A DNA stretch of 64,000 bases from Mangifera indica (taxonomy: Eukaryota > Streptophyta > Magnoliopsida > Sapindales > Anacardiaceae). Made by a program: the position numbers and the translations under genes. This document shows positions 37,178 through 51,091 of the stretch, one piece after another; the first letter of the stretch is position 1; each line of letters opens with the position of its first letter. Location of the stretch: NCBI RefSeq assembly GCF_011075055.1, contig NC_058141.1, positions 17,183,639 to 17,247,638 of the forward strand, given 5' to 3'. The notes below the pieces were generated by a model that had not been told where the DNA came from, ran no database searches, and saw only the letters and a program-made list of their open reading frames with translations.

Positions 37178-38040
37178 GGCTAAAAGATTTTTCTCCCACC
37201 CAAGGTATAGTGAAATCCCCGTTCATACCCTTTAATTTTCAAAATTTTAAATACTCACTTATCAACCAATTTTTGTTAAAATTTTATGTTAGATTTAAGG
37301 ATAAAATTATCATTTTACTAACAATAATAACAAAATTATAATTTTATTTAACTTTTTTCTTAATTTTGAAAACTAACAATTTTATTTTTATTTAAATATT
37401 TTTAGTTTTGAAAAATAACTATTCCCCCTATACCTAGGATTATTTTTCTTCTCTCCCCCTTGACCACCACTCTGTCATCGGTGACTTCCTTTTTTCACCC
37501 TTAACATCAGAATCTTTCAATTGATCACTTTGGAAGCTCATGTGCAAAGAGACTCTTCGTCTCAAAAGAGATGAAGATAATTCTTCTTCATCTCTTCGCC
37601 AATGGAGAGGGAGGATTCGTCCTCCTCCTCTGTCAACAAAGAGACAAACTCTTTGTCAAACAAAGGGATGACATTTTTTTGTCTAACAACTATCCAAATG
37701 TTTTGATAATGAGGATGAGAAGAGGAAGATGTTGATAATAAAAAGGTGGCTAGAGTGGAAGAAGGAAAAAAAACCTAGATGTAGGAGGAAAATAGTCATT
37801 TTTAAAGATTGAAAATGTTTAAAGCAGAAACGAAGTTGTTAATTTTTAAAATCTAGAAAAAAATGAGATGAAATTATAATTTTTTAATATTATTGATAAA
37901 ATGATATTTTATCTTTAACTCTAACAAAAAATTTTTTAACAAATATTAAATAACATATAAATTTTTAAAATTTCAAAAATTTAAAAAATATGAATTATAA
38001 ATTTTACCATACTTGGGTGGAAAAAAGTGTTTTTTGGGCA
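37178..38040. mobile_element. Non-autonomous Mutator-like element, degenerate copy
   Basis: The left end (GGCTAAAAGATTTTTCTCCC, then ACCCAAGG) and right end (CTTGGGTGG to TTTTTTGGGC) are imperfect inverted repeats of the family at 24375. Flanks give an imperfect 9-bp repeat, GTCTTTTGA versus TTGTTTTGA. The interior again has GAAGA/TCTTC-rich palindromic sequence around 37540-37700. It is more diverged than the copies at 24375 and 38569, so probably older. Confidence 0.65.
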
Positions 38041-38095
38041 TTGTTTTGAAGGTCGTAGTTTTAAGTTAACCGAGTGTCAAGGCCATAAGCATTTA

Positions 38096-38549
38096 GGGGC
38101 CGTTTGATTCCAGTTTTAAAGATTACTTTGATAATCTATCTTTTATTCATTTGTTTGGTTTGTCAGTAATAAAAAATTACAGTAATATTCTATTACCAAT
38201 GCTGACGTGACAGGTAATATAGGTGGTAATCTAATTAACATCTTCACCTTAGGTATTTAAAGATAAATTTATTATTATTTATTAATTTTTTAATACAAAA
38301 ATAAATTTATTTTTAATTAATATGACAAATAATATAAAAAATATTTAAAAATAATAATATTCAAGAGTATTTAAGTAAAATAATTTATTAGTAATATTTT
38401 ATTACTTTTAACCAAACACAATAATTATTTATACCTACCAAATTTTATCAAACATAATAATTATTTATACCCAGTAATCTTCTAAGTAATATATTTTTAT
38501 TGTAATATTTCTATTTTGGTAATAAAACATTACCCAAACCAAACGCCCT
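38096..38549. mobile_element. Tourist-like MITE (454 bp) with TTA target-site duplication
   Basis: The left end is GGGGCCGTTTGATT and the right end, on the other strand, AGGGCGTTTGGTTTGGG. The 3-bp repeat TTA flanks both (38093-38095 and 38550-38552). These features are typical of PIF/Harbinger-derived Tourist elements. A related copy in the opposite orientation is nested in another element at 51626; both share an internal segment with CCAATGCTGACGTG. No coding sequence. Confidence 0.85.
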
Positions 38550-38568
38550 TTAGTTAAATTTATTTTTA

Positions 38569-39265
38569 GGCCAAAGGACTATTTTCCACCCAAAGTATGC
38601 GATTTTCTCAAGTTTTCTCTTATTAACTTTAAAAATCTCATTTACCCATCCATGGGCTGTTAAAATTAACGGAACCCTAACTCCTGAAAACTTTATCTCA
38701 TTTTCCCTCATAAAATTTTAAAAACTAACAATTTTTCCTCAACCCAAGTTTTAAAAAATAGCATTTCCCCCCTTAGTGTTTTCAATTTTTCAGAGTTAGT
38801 TTTCTGATGCCTTTTCTTCCTCTCCGACATGGCCTCCTTCTAGTGATTATCCTGGGCACGGTCGTCGACGAAGAGTTTTTGTCTTCGTCTCTAACCAAGA
38901 CAAATCGTCTTCGTCGACGAAGACCTCGTCTTCATCTCGATAACGGTGCCCAGGACAACCACTGAAAAGAGGCCATGCCAGAGAGGAAGAAACGACACCG
39001 AAAAACTAACTCTGAAAAATTGAAAACCCTAAGAGAAAAAATATGTTTTTTAAAACTTGGATTGAGAGAAATTATTAGTTTTTAGAGTTTAGAGGGGAAA
39101 ATAAAATAAAATTTAAGTTTATTTTTAATAATATAGATAAAATGATAATTTTATTTTTGAAACCGTTAATTTTAACCGATTATGAGTGAATAAATAGGAT
39201 TTTTAAAGTTACCAGAGAAAACTTGAGAAAACAACATACCTTGGGTGGGACATAGTCCTTTAGCC
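38569..39265. mobile_element. Non-autonomous Mutator-like element (697 bp) with 9-bp target-site duplication
   Basis: The ends are GGCCAAAGGACTATTTTCC on the left and GGCTAAAGGACTATGTCCC on the opposite strand at the right. Inverted similarity continues inward (CTCAAGTTTTCTC). Exact 9-bp repeats TTATTTTTA flank it (38560-38568 and 39266-39274). The centre holds CGTCTTCGTCGACGAAGAC-type palindromes. There is no transposase. Confidence 0.9.
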
Positions 39266-39398
39266 TTATTTTTATTTTATATTTTTGTAGTTGGCGAAAG
39301 TTGACTTAATTAGCGGTAGATAAAATTGGCGGTGTCATTTAGCTTGATAAAATTGAGAGCTTGATATTATCCGGGGGCAGCAAAGTATCGTAATTAAC

Positions 39399-40015
39399 GG
39401 GCCAAAAGACCATTTCCCACTAAAGGTTGTTGATTGAAATGACAATTCTATTCTTTAAAATTTTAGAAGCTTGATTCTGGTTCATCATTCACTATTTTTA
39501 TTAAGAAATTTTATCAAAATAAAAATGTAAAAAAGTTTTTTCCCCGTATTTTTCCATTATACCTCTCATTTTCCAAAAAAATATGTTAATGTTATAATTT
39601 TTAAAAATATTAAATATTAATAAAATATTTAAAAGTTTGAAAATTTAAAAAAATTTAAAGGTGTTTTTAAAAATTTTAAAAATTTGTTATATCCCCGATA
39701 GTTTTAAAAATTTGTTATATTCTCAATAGTTTTAAAAATAATAATTATATTCTAAAATTGAATAAAACACAACAGTTTTAAAATTGGATAAAGTTTTGAT
39801 CAAATGGTAAATTTTTAAATAGATAAAAATATATTTATGATTTAATAGATATATAAATATAAATATATTTCAATAAAAGGATAAAATAGTTATTTTTTTA
39901 AAAATCAAATAAATCTCATTTATGGGAGGAAATGATGGGTGAAAATATAACATTTTAAAACTTAAGGATGAAAATTCTATTTTTCAAACCTTTGGTTGGA
40001 CATAGTCATTTAGTT
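39399..40015. mobile_element. Probable Mutator-like non-autonomous element, degenerate
   Basis: The left end reads GGGCCAAAAGACCATTTCCC. The right end reads TTTGGTTGGACATAGTCATT followed by TAG. Both match the family ends, but the interior is AT-rich, lacks the GAAGACG core and has no clear target-site duplication. The right boundary is approximate. It ends about 290 bases upstream of the DUF1645 start codon, so it is part of that gene's upstream DNA. Confidence 0.55.
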
Positions 40016-40304
40016 TAAATAGTGTTAGCAACAAGAAAGAGTAATTACGGTGACTGAATTAAGCAGGGACAAAATAGTAATTGCATAGGAAATGGTTTAA
40101 AAGACGACAAAGTAATCGACGTTGTAAAAGAAGCAAAAGATTTTGTAAAATTGGATACAAAGAAAGAATAGAGATCACATGCACATAAGCACATGCATTC
40201 TCCTCGCTCAGAGCGCCCTCTCTGCACAATAATTGCTTGTCGCACAAGCCACTAGTAACTTCTCTCAACCGCCTCCGTTTTCCGTCAATCGTCTTTGCCC
40301 CGTA

Positions 40305-41486
40305 ATGGTACTTCCCAACCCCAACCCTAACAAAGACGAACCGGAAGCCACCAATGACTTCACCGAAACGCGAAGTTTCAGTGAAGACTTGGACTCAACG
40401 TGCTCCACTCCCTACGTCAGCGCTCCTTCAAGTCCCGGCCGTGGACCCGTCACTACTGGCTACTTCTTCAGTGCACCGGCCAGTCCCATGCATTTTGTGC
40501 TATCTTCCGCTTCTTCAGCTTCGCGTCGTCCCTCTGAATCATCCTTCTTATCGACTCAGTCTGACTTCGAGTTTGAGTTTTCTTCTCGGTTCTCGAGCAA
40601 TGGTTCTGTAGCCGCTGGATCAATGAGCTCGGCTGATGAGCTGTTTTTGAACGGTCAGATTAGGCCGATGAAGCTTTCGTCTCACTTGCAGAGACCTCAG
40701 ATCTTGGCTCCTCTTATAGATCTGGGCGTTGAAGACGAAGAAATGGATGATAAAGAGGCGGAAGAGTCGGTGAAAAGAGGGAGAGATCTTAAGCTTCGTA
40801 GTAGATCTCTCCACAGGAAGGCCAGATCTCTGTCGCCTTTAAGACGTCAAGAGTACCAGTGGCACGAAGAGGATATTAACGCTGAGAGAGATATTAGTGA
40901 AAACATCATAAAGTTGCAAGAGTATGTGGAGAGAAAAGAGAGTGAAGCTGTTTCAACTGAAACGACACCTTCATGTTCTGCTTCTTCCTCAAGGTCTTCA
41001 TCTTCGGGTAGGAACTCGAAGAAATGGATATTTTTAAAGGACCTCTTGTATAGAAGCAAAAGTGAAGGAAGAGGAAATGGAAAGGAAAAGTTCTGGTCTT
41101 CCTTTTCTTTCTCTCCTTCCAAAGACAGGAAACTCACTTCTTCTTCTTTAATTCTTTCTAAAGAGATGAACCCTAATCCTTCTCATCCTCCTAGTAGTAG
41201 CGTTGAGATGCAAAAGAATCAAAAGCCGAAGCAGAAGCGAAATGAGCAAGTTTCCATTAAGAAAACGGTAAAAGGGAAACTAGCTAACGGGGTAGCCAAA
41301 CGCAGAGTCCCACCGTCTCCACACGAGTTACATTACACGGCAAATAGAGCTCAGGCCGAGGAGCTGAAGAAGCGGACTTTCTTGCCGTACCGGCAAGGGC
41401 TGTTTGGTTGCTTAGGGTTTAGTTCGAAAGGATATGGTGCGCTCAATGGACTGGCCAAATCCCTGAATCCTGTCTCATCGAGGTAG
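40305..41486 (+). CDS. DUF1645 family protein
   Basis: This is an intronless 393-aa protein. The frame is open upstream to 40233 but without an ATG, so ATG 40305 (MVLPNPNPNKDEPEA) is the start. Family signatures are FSAPASPMHF near the N-terminus, the basic block RSLHRKARSLSPLR, the segment KKWIFLKDLLYRSKSEGR, and the C-terminal LPYRQGLFGCLGFSSKGYG. Much of the rest is Ser-rich and probably disordered. DUF1645 proteins are plant-specific, likely nuclear, and rice members have been linked to grain size and stress tolerance; that is family knowledge only. The coding region is GC-richer than its surroundings, as expected of a real exon. Confidence 0.92.
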   Translation: MVLPNPNPNKDEPEATNDFTETRSFSEDLDSTCSTPYVSAPSSPGRGPVTTGYFFSAPASPMHFVLSSASSASRRPSESSFLSTQSDFEFEFSSRFSSNGSVAAGSMSSADELFLNGQIRPMKLSSHLQRPQILAPLIDLGVEDEEMDDKEAEESVKRGRDLKLRSRSLHRKARSLSPLRRQEYQWHEEDINAERDISENIIKLQEYVERKESEAVSTETTPSCSASSSRSSSSGRNSKKWIFLKDLLYRSKSEGRGNGKEKFWSSFSFSPSKDRKLTSSSLILSKEMNPNPSHPPSSSVEMQKNQKPKQKRNEQVSIKKTVKGKLANGVAKRRVPPSPHELHYTANRAQAEELKKRTFLPYRQGLFGCLGFSSKGYGALNGLAKSLNPVSSR

Positions 41487-44135
41487 AAATGCTACCGGAT
41501 AGACTTTTTAATTTTTTTGTACATAATTTTTGCTTCTCGTATTATTAAATTATGACTGTGTTTTTATCGAGCGGATGGGCTTTTTAATTTCCATTTGCTT
41601 CTATTTTTTTTCTATATCTTTCTTTCTGCTCAATATTCGAGATAAGGTTAAGTGCCTTTTCTCTGCTTCATATGCAATGCTTTTATTCGCCGTGCTATGA
41701 TTTGATGTTAGGATTATCACTAAAAATAGTCTTGGATAGTTAGAGCCTCTGCTTTTATTTGGTTGCGGCTGGAATCCGTTTTCCTTTTAGCATTGTATTA
41801 TAGAGTTTGAATTGCTTCATGATTGCTTTGTGGGAATGGTTAACAAGGATGTCTCTACCAAAGCGTAGGCATAAACGTCATTGGTGTTGATTGATATAAC
41901 ATTTTTGTAAATGAATGTGCAATTGCATGCTTCTTCAATGGTTTGTTGTGGTTATAAATTAGGTGACCCACAGATGGGTTCGTCTTGGTTAGGTGAGCTG
42001 TAAGTGTCGACTATTTTCCATGTCAATTATCAACTTCTGGATTAGACCCACATGGGTGACTTGTGTCCTGTTAGGTATAGATCTGGCACACCCTTTGAAA
42101 GGAATTTCTATGTGACGTTTTTTGGGCGTTTCTCGGCGGAATAATTATTTCCTACCCGCGTTTTCATGAAATAACAAATTTCCACCCTCAATTGATAATA
42201 ATTAAACCTTTTATTATCTCAAATTTAAAAAATGGGGAAGCATTTGTCAGGAACTTAAGACAGATGCGAATCATTAATGGGCCTGCGATCAGGGCAGGTC
42301 CCCGAGTGCATGGTTTTGCGCCCCGGAAGGGCAACACTGAGCTCTGATTTTTTCGGATATAATTGCACTCTCCTGTTTACTTTAATTTCTTATCCTCAAG
42401 TGTATAAGCTTTAAATTAAATTGATAGTAATTATAAAACGTATATATGCAGCCAACTGTTATAGAGCAAACCTAGATGAATCTATTTTCTGTTTTTTGAA
42501 TGTGACAATAAGTTGGACGGACTCAGAGATTTGGGTTGCCTTGTGGTCCAATCTGGATTGATTGAACTCTTTTTCTGTTTGTTTTGGAATGTCACCAAGT
42601 GTAAATACACATTTTGGTTTGCTGTGGCTCTCTGTTCAATGCGATGACCTTATTCATTCCATCGACCTTCCATTTCTGATTGGAAATAATTCTTCATGGA
42701 TACAGAAGTACCCAATAGCCATGGCGGTTTTAATGACTAATGAGAGAGCTGACCTTTATTTGTAGCATTAGGGACAGCATGTTGCCTATGTTTTTAGCTT
42801 TTTCTACATTTTTAATGTACATTGCGAGCATTTCTCTGATTAGCGTTGAGAGTGACATTGTTAATATTTATATTTAAGGATTATTCTTAGCTTCTTATTC
42901 ACATGGCATTTGTGTTTGATGCATTGAAACATAAAGATAGTTTGAATGATTTAAAGAAAAAAGATTTTAAGCATAAAAATAAAATTTTAAATTTCTTTCG
43001 TCGATATATTAATATTAAAATTTTAACATATTTTTTATGAGATCGATCATTATACTTAGAATTTCACGTATTTAATAAGTTAATAAACAATTATTTAACA
43101 TGCTTATAGTATTAAACAATTACTTGGAAGAGATTGAGTGGGGGAAATGGTAAAAACGAATATAATAAATAAAAAAGAAAAATATAAAGATTATGAAAAA
43201 GAAAAATATAAATAATATAGATAATATTAGATGGTCAAATTATTTTTTACAGTTAAAATTGATGAAAAATTAGAAAAAAAAAAAAAAAAGGCTTTATATT
43301 GCAAAAGCAAATTTCTTAGGCAATTTCAATTGCCTTGCCAATTACAATCCGGGTAAAGCACCCTTGATCTCTTCTTTAATTAGAATTATGAGAAGGAAAA
43401 TTAGTTACATTAACCACATTTTATTTATTAAAAAAAAATTGATTTTTTTTATTAAATGGGTACGACCAAATCCTTTGTTTAATATCAAAATTACATTTCA
43501 CAATTTTTATATAAATTTTAATCTTACGTCAAAAAAAAGGTATCACAAGGATATTTGTCAACGTGGGAGTGTTATTAGATATTTTATAATATATGAGATG
43601 GAGTAATATTTTATAATATAGAGTTATTAGATATTTAATCATATAACAACTAAATAGATATTATATCATATAGTGTTATTTGATATTTAAGTATATAGAG
43701 ACTAAATTAATATTTTTTCATATTGGGTAAACTGGTAATTGTCAAATTTTATACTTTTTTAATTATTTATTTAAATAGATATTTTTTAAATATTGTATCA
43801 AGTTTTTTAAATATCTTCTTAATTTAATATTTAATAAAATTTTAAAATTTGTCTGTCAATTAGGGTTTGATTTGAATTAAAATGGTTAAAATTTGAAAAT
43901 TAATTCATTTAAATTTATTTAATTACTGTTTGAAAAATCTCAAAAGCATCCCGTCCCTGAGCCTGAGGTGGAGGAACCGCGAAACATTTCTCTCTCATTT
44001 TTCTTGTGGGTCACAAAACACAGAAGAGCAGAACATAAGACAAGCAGTGCATATCCGTGTCTGTATACTGGAGATTTGTTAAATATTTTTATTAATCGAT
44101 TTAATTAAAATAAGACAAGATCAAATTAATTGAAA
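41487..44135. other. Intergenic, 2.6 kb without supported genes
   Basis: Bases 41487 to about 41750 are DUF1645 3' UTR and flank. A short GC-rich patch at about 42278-42350 (GGGCCTGCGATCAGGGCAGG) stands out and ends in a T-run, but I cannot identify it as a known RNA. Bases 42950-43900 are very AT-rich, with repeats of TTATTAGATATTTAA. The last 200 bases are the 5' region of the next gene. Confidence 0.4.
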
Positions 44136-46299
44136 ATGAATTCAGAATCTAACTCTACTACTACTTCAACATCAGTGTCAACATCATCTCCAAGCTCAAG
44201 TGGAAAGCGAAGTAGAGATCCAGAGGATGATGTTTATCTCGACAATCTTCATTCTCAGAAGCGTTACCTCAGTGAGGTTTGAGCCTTTCTTTTCTTAATT
44301 TTCAATTTCCCATAGGGTATTCTTTCATTTATTAATTCTGGGTTATCAAGGGATTCGCATCCTGTGCCCCCTTTCTTTGTTATATATTCGAACTCTGTTA
44401 ATTTTAATTTTTGGCTGTGGGTATTTTCTCTCAATTTTTCTGGATTGGTATGGCTACAAATCTCTAGTTAGTTTGTCTTACAGTGAAAATATGTGGATTG
44501 AGGAAATCTTATTTGTGCAGATAATGGCTTCCAGCTTAAATGGATTATCTGTTGGAGGCTCACTTTCAGAGAATCTCATGGAATCTCCAGCCAGGTATGG
44601 CAGCTATCTCATTCATTCTTATGTTGCTGCTAATCGATAAATTTGAAAACCACTAATAAGGAATGGTGGGTTTGATTGGCTGCTTGTGCTAGAAACATAA
44701 ACCTTGCTTCGGTTTTGGACAATAAATTTACTTATGCATATGTCAATAGGCTGAAAGATGGTTTCCTTTAAAGATATAACTCAGATAAGTTGAGTATTTC
44801 ATGGTAATGACACCTCACATACTGCTTTCACTAAGTTTAAGGGATTGGCGAAAATTGAATCAAGATATGAATTTTTTTTTTCTCATCTTAATTCCTATAT
44901 TTCATGGAATTTTATGTCTATGAAATGTGCGTGTAGGCTATAGTATCTGATTATTTGCTTTGAGATTTCTCATTTTGGAGTTTCCAGTGGCTCTATGCTG
45001 CCTTGAGACAGTTATTCTTATGGGCTCTAGAGGCTGATGTGAGGTTCTGGGGTTACTTAGGAGAGCTTATTTGGTTATTAACTTTCAGTATGTGAGATAC
45101 CAAAATCCATTTTTCTGGTTATTCAGACCTGGAACAAACACTTACCAAATCATTTATTAGTTTATGTTTAAGCTTTAATGTTTGCATGTGATGTTTGTTG
45201 CAATCTCACATATGATAAAAATGGATTGAGTCTTGGTTTTAAGATAACATTATCCTGTAAATTATTATTGTGGGTGATTATAAAGTGTATGACCCACAGC
45301 AAGTGTGTTAGAGCAAACCAAGGTTCTCCTAGTCATGTTTGAGTGAGGAAGAATATTTCTATGCTACATACGGTAGAAATGAATTGGATCTTGCACATAT
45401 AAAAGTAGGTTGGCAACATCATCTAATAGACTAATCTTCTGAGTGGTTGGTGAGCGACTTGTCCATGACAAGTCACTTTCTTATTCTTGATGATTTTGAT
45501 GAATGGTTAGTTCTAAACGAAGCCAAGCCACTCAAACCAAAACTAGTTTGTTAGCAAATGTATTGATCTGAACCAAATTTGATAATGAGCCAAGTTCAAT
45601 ACTATGGTTCATTTGCACCCTATATACTTTCACATAGGCATGCTAATAGTGAGAAACAACACTTTGGTATAGTCTATTTTCTTAAGGACTTCTTCTTTCT
45701 GCCTATCTTCAGTAAAAATTCTTATAACTAAGCTAAGTCCTTCCTTATGTTCATTTTGTTTCTGATTTTCTGATTTGTATGTATCCAGGGATGAACTTTC
45801 CATGCAGTATTCACCAATGTCTGAAGATTCTGATGACTCAAGATTTTGTGAGGCCCATATAATCACTTGCTTATCCCAAAGTGATAGCTTGCCCACTAGT
45901 CCAGTTTCTCCATACAGGTACCAAAGGCCACACAGTGGGTTCTCTTCTGCTCCTTCTACCAGTTCAAATCCTTCACATAGCTGTACTGTCAGTGGCTCAC
46001 AGCCACGTCAACGAGGCTCAGATTCTGAAGGCCGGTTCCCGTCATCACCTAGTGATATATGCCACTCAGCTGACTTGAGGAGAGCTGCACTCTTGAGATC
46101 TGTGCAGATGAGAACATTGCCTCCTGGCACGCCGTCTTTTGAACAGGAACCATGCTCATATATCAAGTCTCTAGTTGATGAGAGGGAGTATCAGATTGAG
46201 GAGTGTTCTTCTCTGCGTATGTCAGAGCCTGGATTTAGTCAGGAGAAGTCATGTAGAATGTTGAACATGAACATCAAAGGGGATGAGTCGCAGGGTTAA
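44136..46299 (+). CDS. Conserved Ser/Pro-rich plant protein of unknown function
   Basis: Three exons (44136-44276, 44521-44594 and 45789-46299) join in frame to 241 aa. Intron 2 is about 1.2 kb. The N-terminus is a Ser/Thr run followed by the basic block GKRSRDPEDDVYLDNLHSQK. Exon 2 gives RYLSEIMASSLNGLSVGG and SLSENLMESPAR. Exon 3 gives DELSMQYSPMSEDSDDSRF, a Ser/Pro-rich segment (LPTSPVSPYRYQRP) and DLRRAALLRSVQMRTLPPG. The short motifs suggest a conserved, mostly disordered nuclear or regulatory protein, with several SP sites that could be phosphorylated. I do not recognise a named family and assign no function. Confidence 0.82.
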
Positions 46300-47327
46300 T
46301 TGCTTCAGGAAGCATCTTCTTGCCGGTGCTGACTCTGATTTTGTGAGCTTTTGTATTTTTTTTTTGGAGCAGTTGTACGGCAGGGTGCAATGATTTTCCT
46401 TTTGTTTTTTTGTTTTTTTTGGGTTCTTGCAACCTAGATGCAGCTTTCATACTTGTTTCTCTATTGCTTAAAATATGCAGAAGGCTATAAACTGGCGACA
46501 CACTTATTCACCTCAGTAGCTTGTTGATGTTGAGCTTCCACCCTGACCAATTTTCATATCTTTTATGTTATAGATGGATAACATATATTTTCGACATTTG
46601 CTTTAATGACATTTTTTCCCTGTACTCTTTCTTTTTTTTATAAGTTCTGGAAACTAAGAAAATTGAATGTGAAGCTCCGGGCTTTTATAAATCATTTAGA
46701 TTTATGATTATACCCGTCAGAAGTAATAAGGTCCCACGCAATTTTGTTGGAAAATATTTTTGAGAAAGGAAAATTTCTATAGATGATAGTATACAGAGGC
46801 AAAAGTGTCCGAGGCTTTGCTCACTTATGCGGTCTAAATCTGGCTGCTTCATCATATTTCGGCCTTTGTTATCAACATTTGGTCGTTTAAGAAATTAGAT
46901 TGCATTATGGACAGATATTTTGACTAGCGGCTCACAAATCTATGTACAGCTACTTGGAACAAAATTTATGCACGCCTAAAAAAGATCCAATCTTCTTGCC
47001 TTTCTTCACTTTCTTAGCACAGCGACAGACTCTAACCATCTTCACGTTCTTCACCCTGCAATAAGATCCAATATTCTTGCCGTCTTTGCAAAGCAAGGAT
47101 AATTTTAATTTTATGAGGGCATTTTTATCTAAAATATTTAATAAATAAAAACTAATTATAATTAAAATTAATATTACTATAATAATCATTGTAATATCTA
47201 ACTGAAAGATAATAATGAAATTAAAAAAAGATTATTACTTCTAATACTTTCATTAATTTTTACTTTTTATTGCCAGTAAGTAAAAAATATTATTAGAGTA
47301 ATTTGAGTTTTTCGAAACTAAATGCAC
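46300..47327. other. Intergenic: convergent 3' flanks
   Basis: No gene is supported. The first few hundred bases are the 3' UTR of the Ser/Pro-rich gene. Bases about 46960-47100 have two copies of a short segment (AAAGATCCAATCTTCTTGCC and AAGATCCAATATTCTTGCC). The rest is AT-rich. Confidence 0.4.
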
Positions 47328-47451
47328 CTCATTTAACAAAATCAAGGCCTACAGATCATCACCGATATAAAAAGCTCTGCACACGTGTGCTCATTTAATA
47401 AAATCAAGGCCTACAGATCATCACCGAAAGTAAAAGCTCTGCTCAAACAAA
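47328..47451. repeat. 62-bp tandem duplication, two copies
   Basis: Units at 47328-47389 and 47390-47451 both begin CTCATTTAA and contain AAATCAAGGCCTACAGATCA. They differ at a few positions. They lie just downstream of the disulfide isomerase stop codon, possibly within its 3' UTR. Confidence 0.9.
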
Positions 47452-47555
47452 TTTCTAGTATCATCAAGTGGCACTGATCCACCCTCTTCATCAAACAGAT
47501 TAAAATTAACCAGTAATCCTTTGTAAGATGACGGTAACACAATGATACACTTAAA

Positions 47556-50762
<3,207 letters not shown>

Positions 50763-51091
50763 TTCTCTCTTTGTTTGTTGCATGAGTATTTGTTTTCAGC
50801 TGAATTCGAACTTTATATGCGAGGTCTTTGTTTTCAATGGTTTAGTTGAATTTTCAGATGGGAAATGCTAAAAGTGGTGAACCCTACAAAATTTCCATGC
50901 GCATGACCCTTATTACGCTGATGTGGCATTCTATGATTTGTTGGTTTGACGTGGAAGTTTGAGGGAACCGTGGGTTTGTTGTCTTCCTTTGACGATCGAC
51001 GCCCATGGAGGTGGTTGTGGTGCAGGAAGTGTTCGTTGCCACGTGTCGAGTCACGAGAAGCCAAACTTCCCAGAGTTTCTGTTGTTTTTTG
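50763..51091. other. PDIL2-1-type gene promoter
   Basis: The upstream region of the disulfide isomerase gene is bounded on its far side by a transposon at 51092. It contains the TGACGTGG element and a G-box CCACGTGTC at about 51039. Confidence 0.6.
50947..50954. promoter_or_regulatory. UPRE-type element (TGACGTGG) upstream of the disulfide isomerase gene
   Basis: TGACGTGG fits the plant unfolded-protein-response element TGACGTGR bound by bZIP factors such as bZIP60 and bZIP28. It lies about 185 bases upstream of the start codon of an ER folding gene. The match is seen in the sequence; function is inferred. Confidence 0.5.

Noticed and set aside
40233..40304. N-terminal extension of the DUF1645 frame
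   Set aside because: The extension begins with TTG and has no ATG; the first ATG at 40305 starts the conserved protein.
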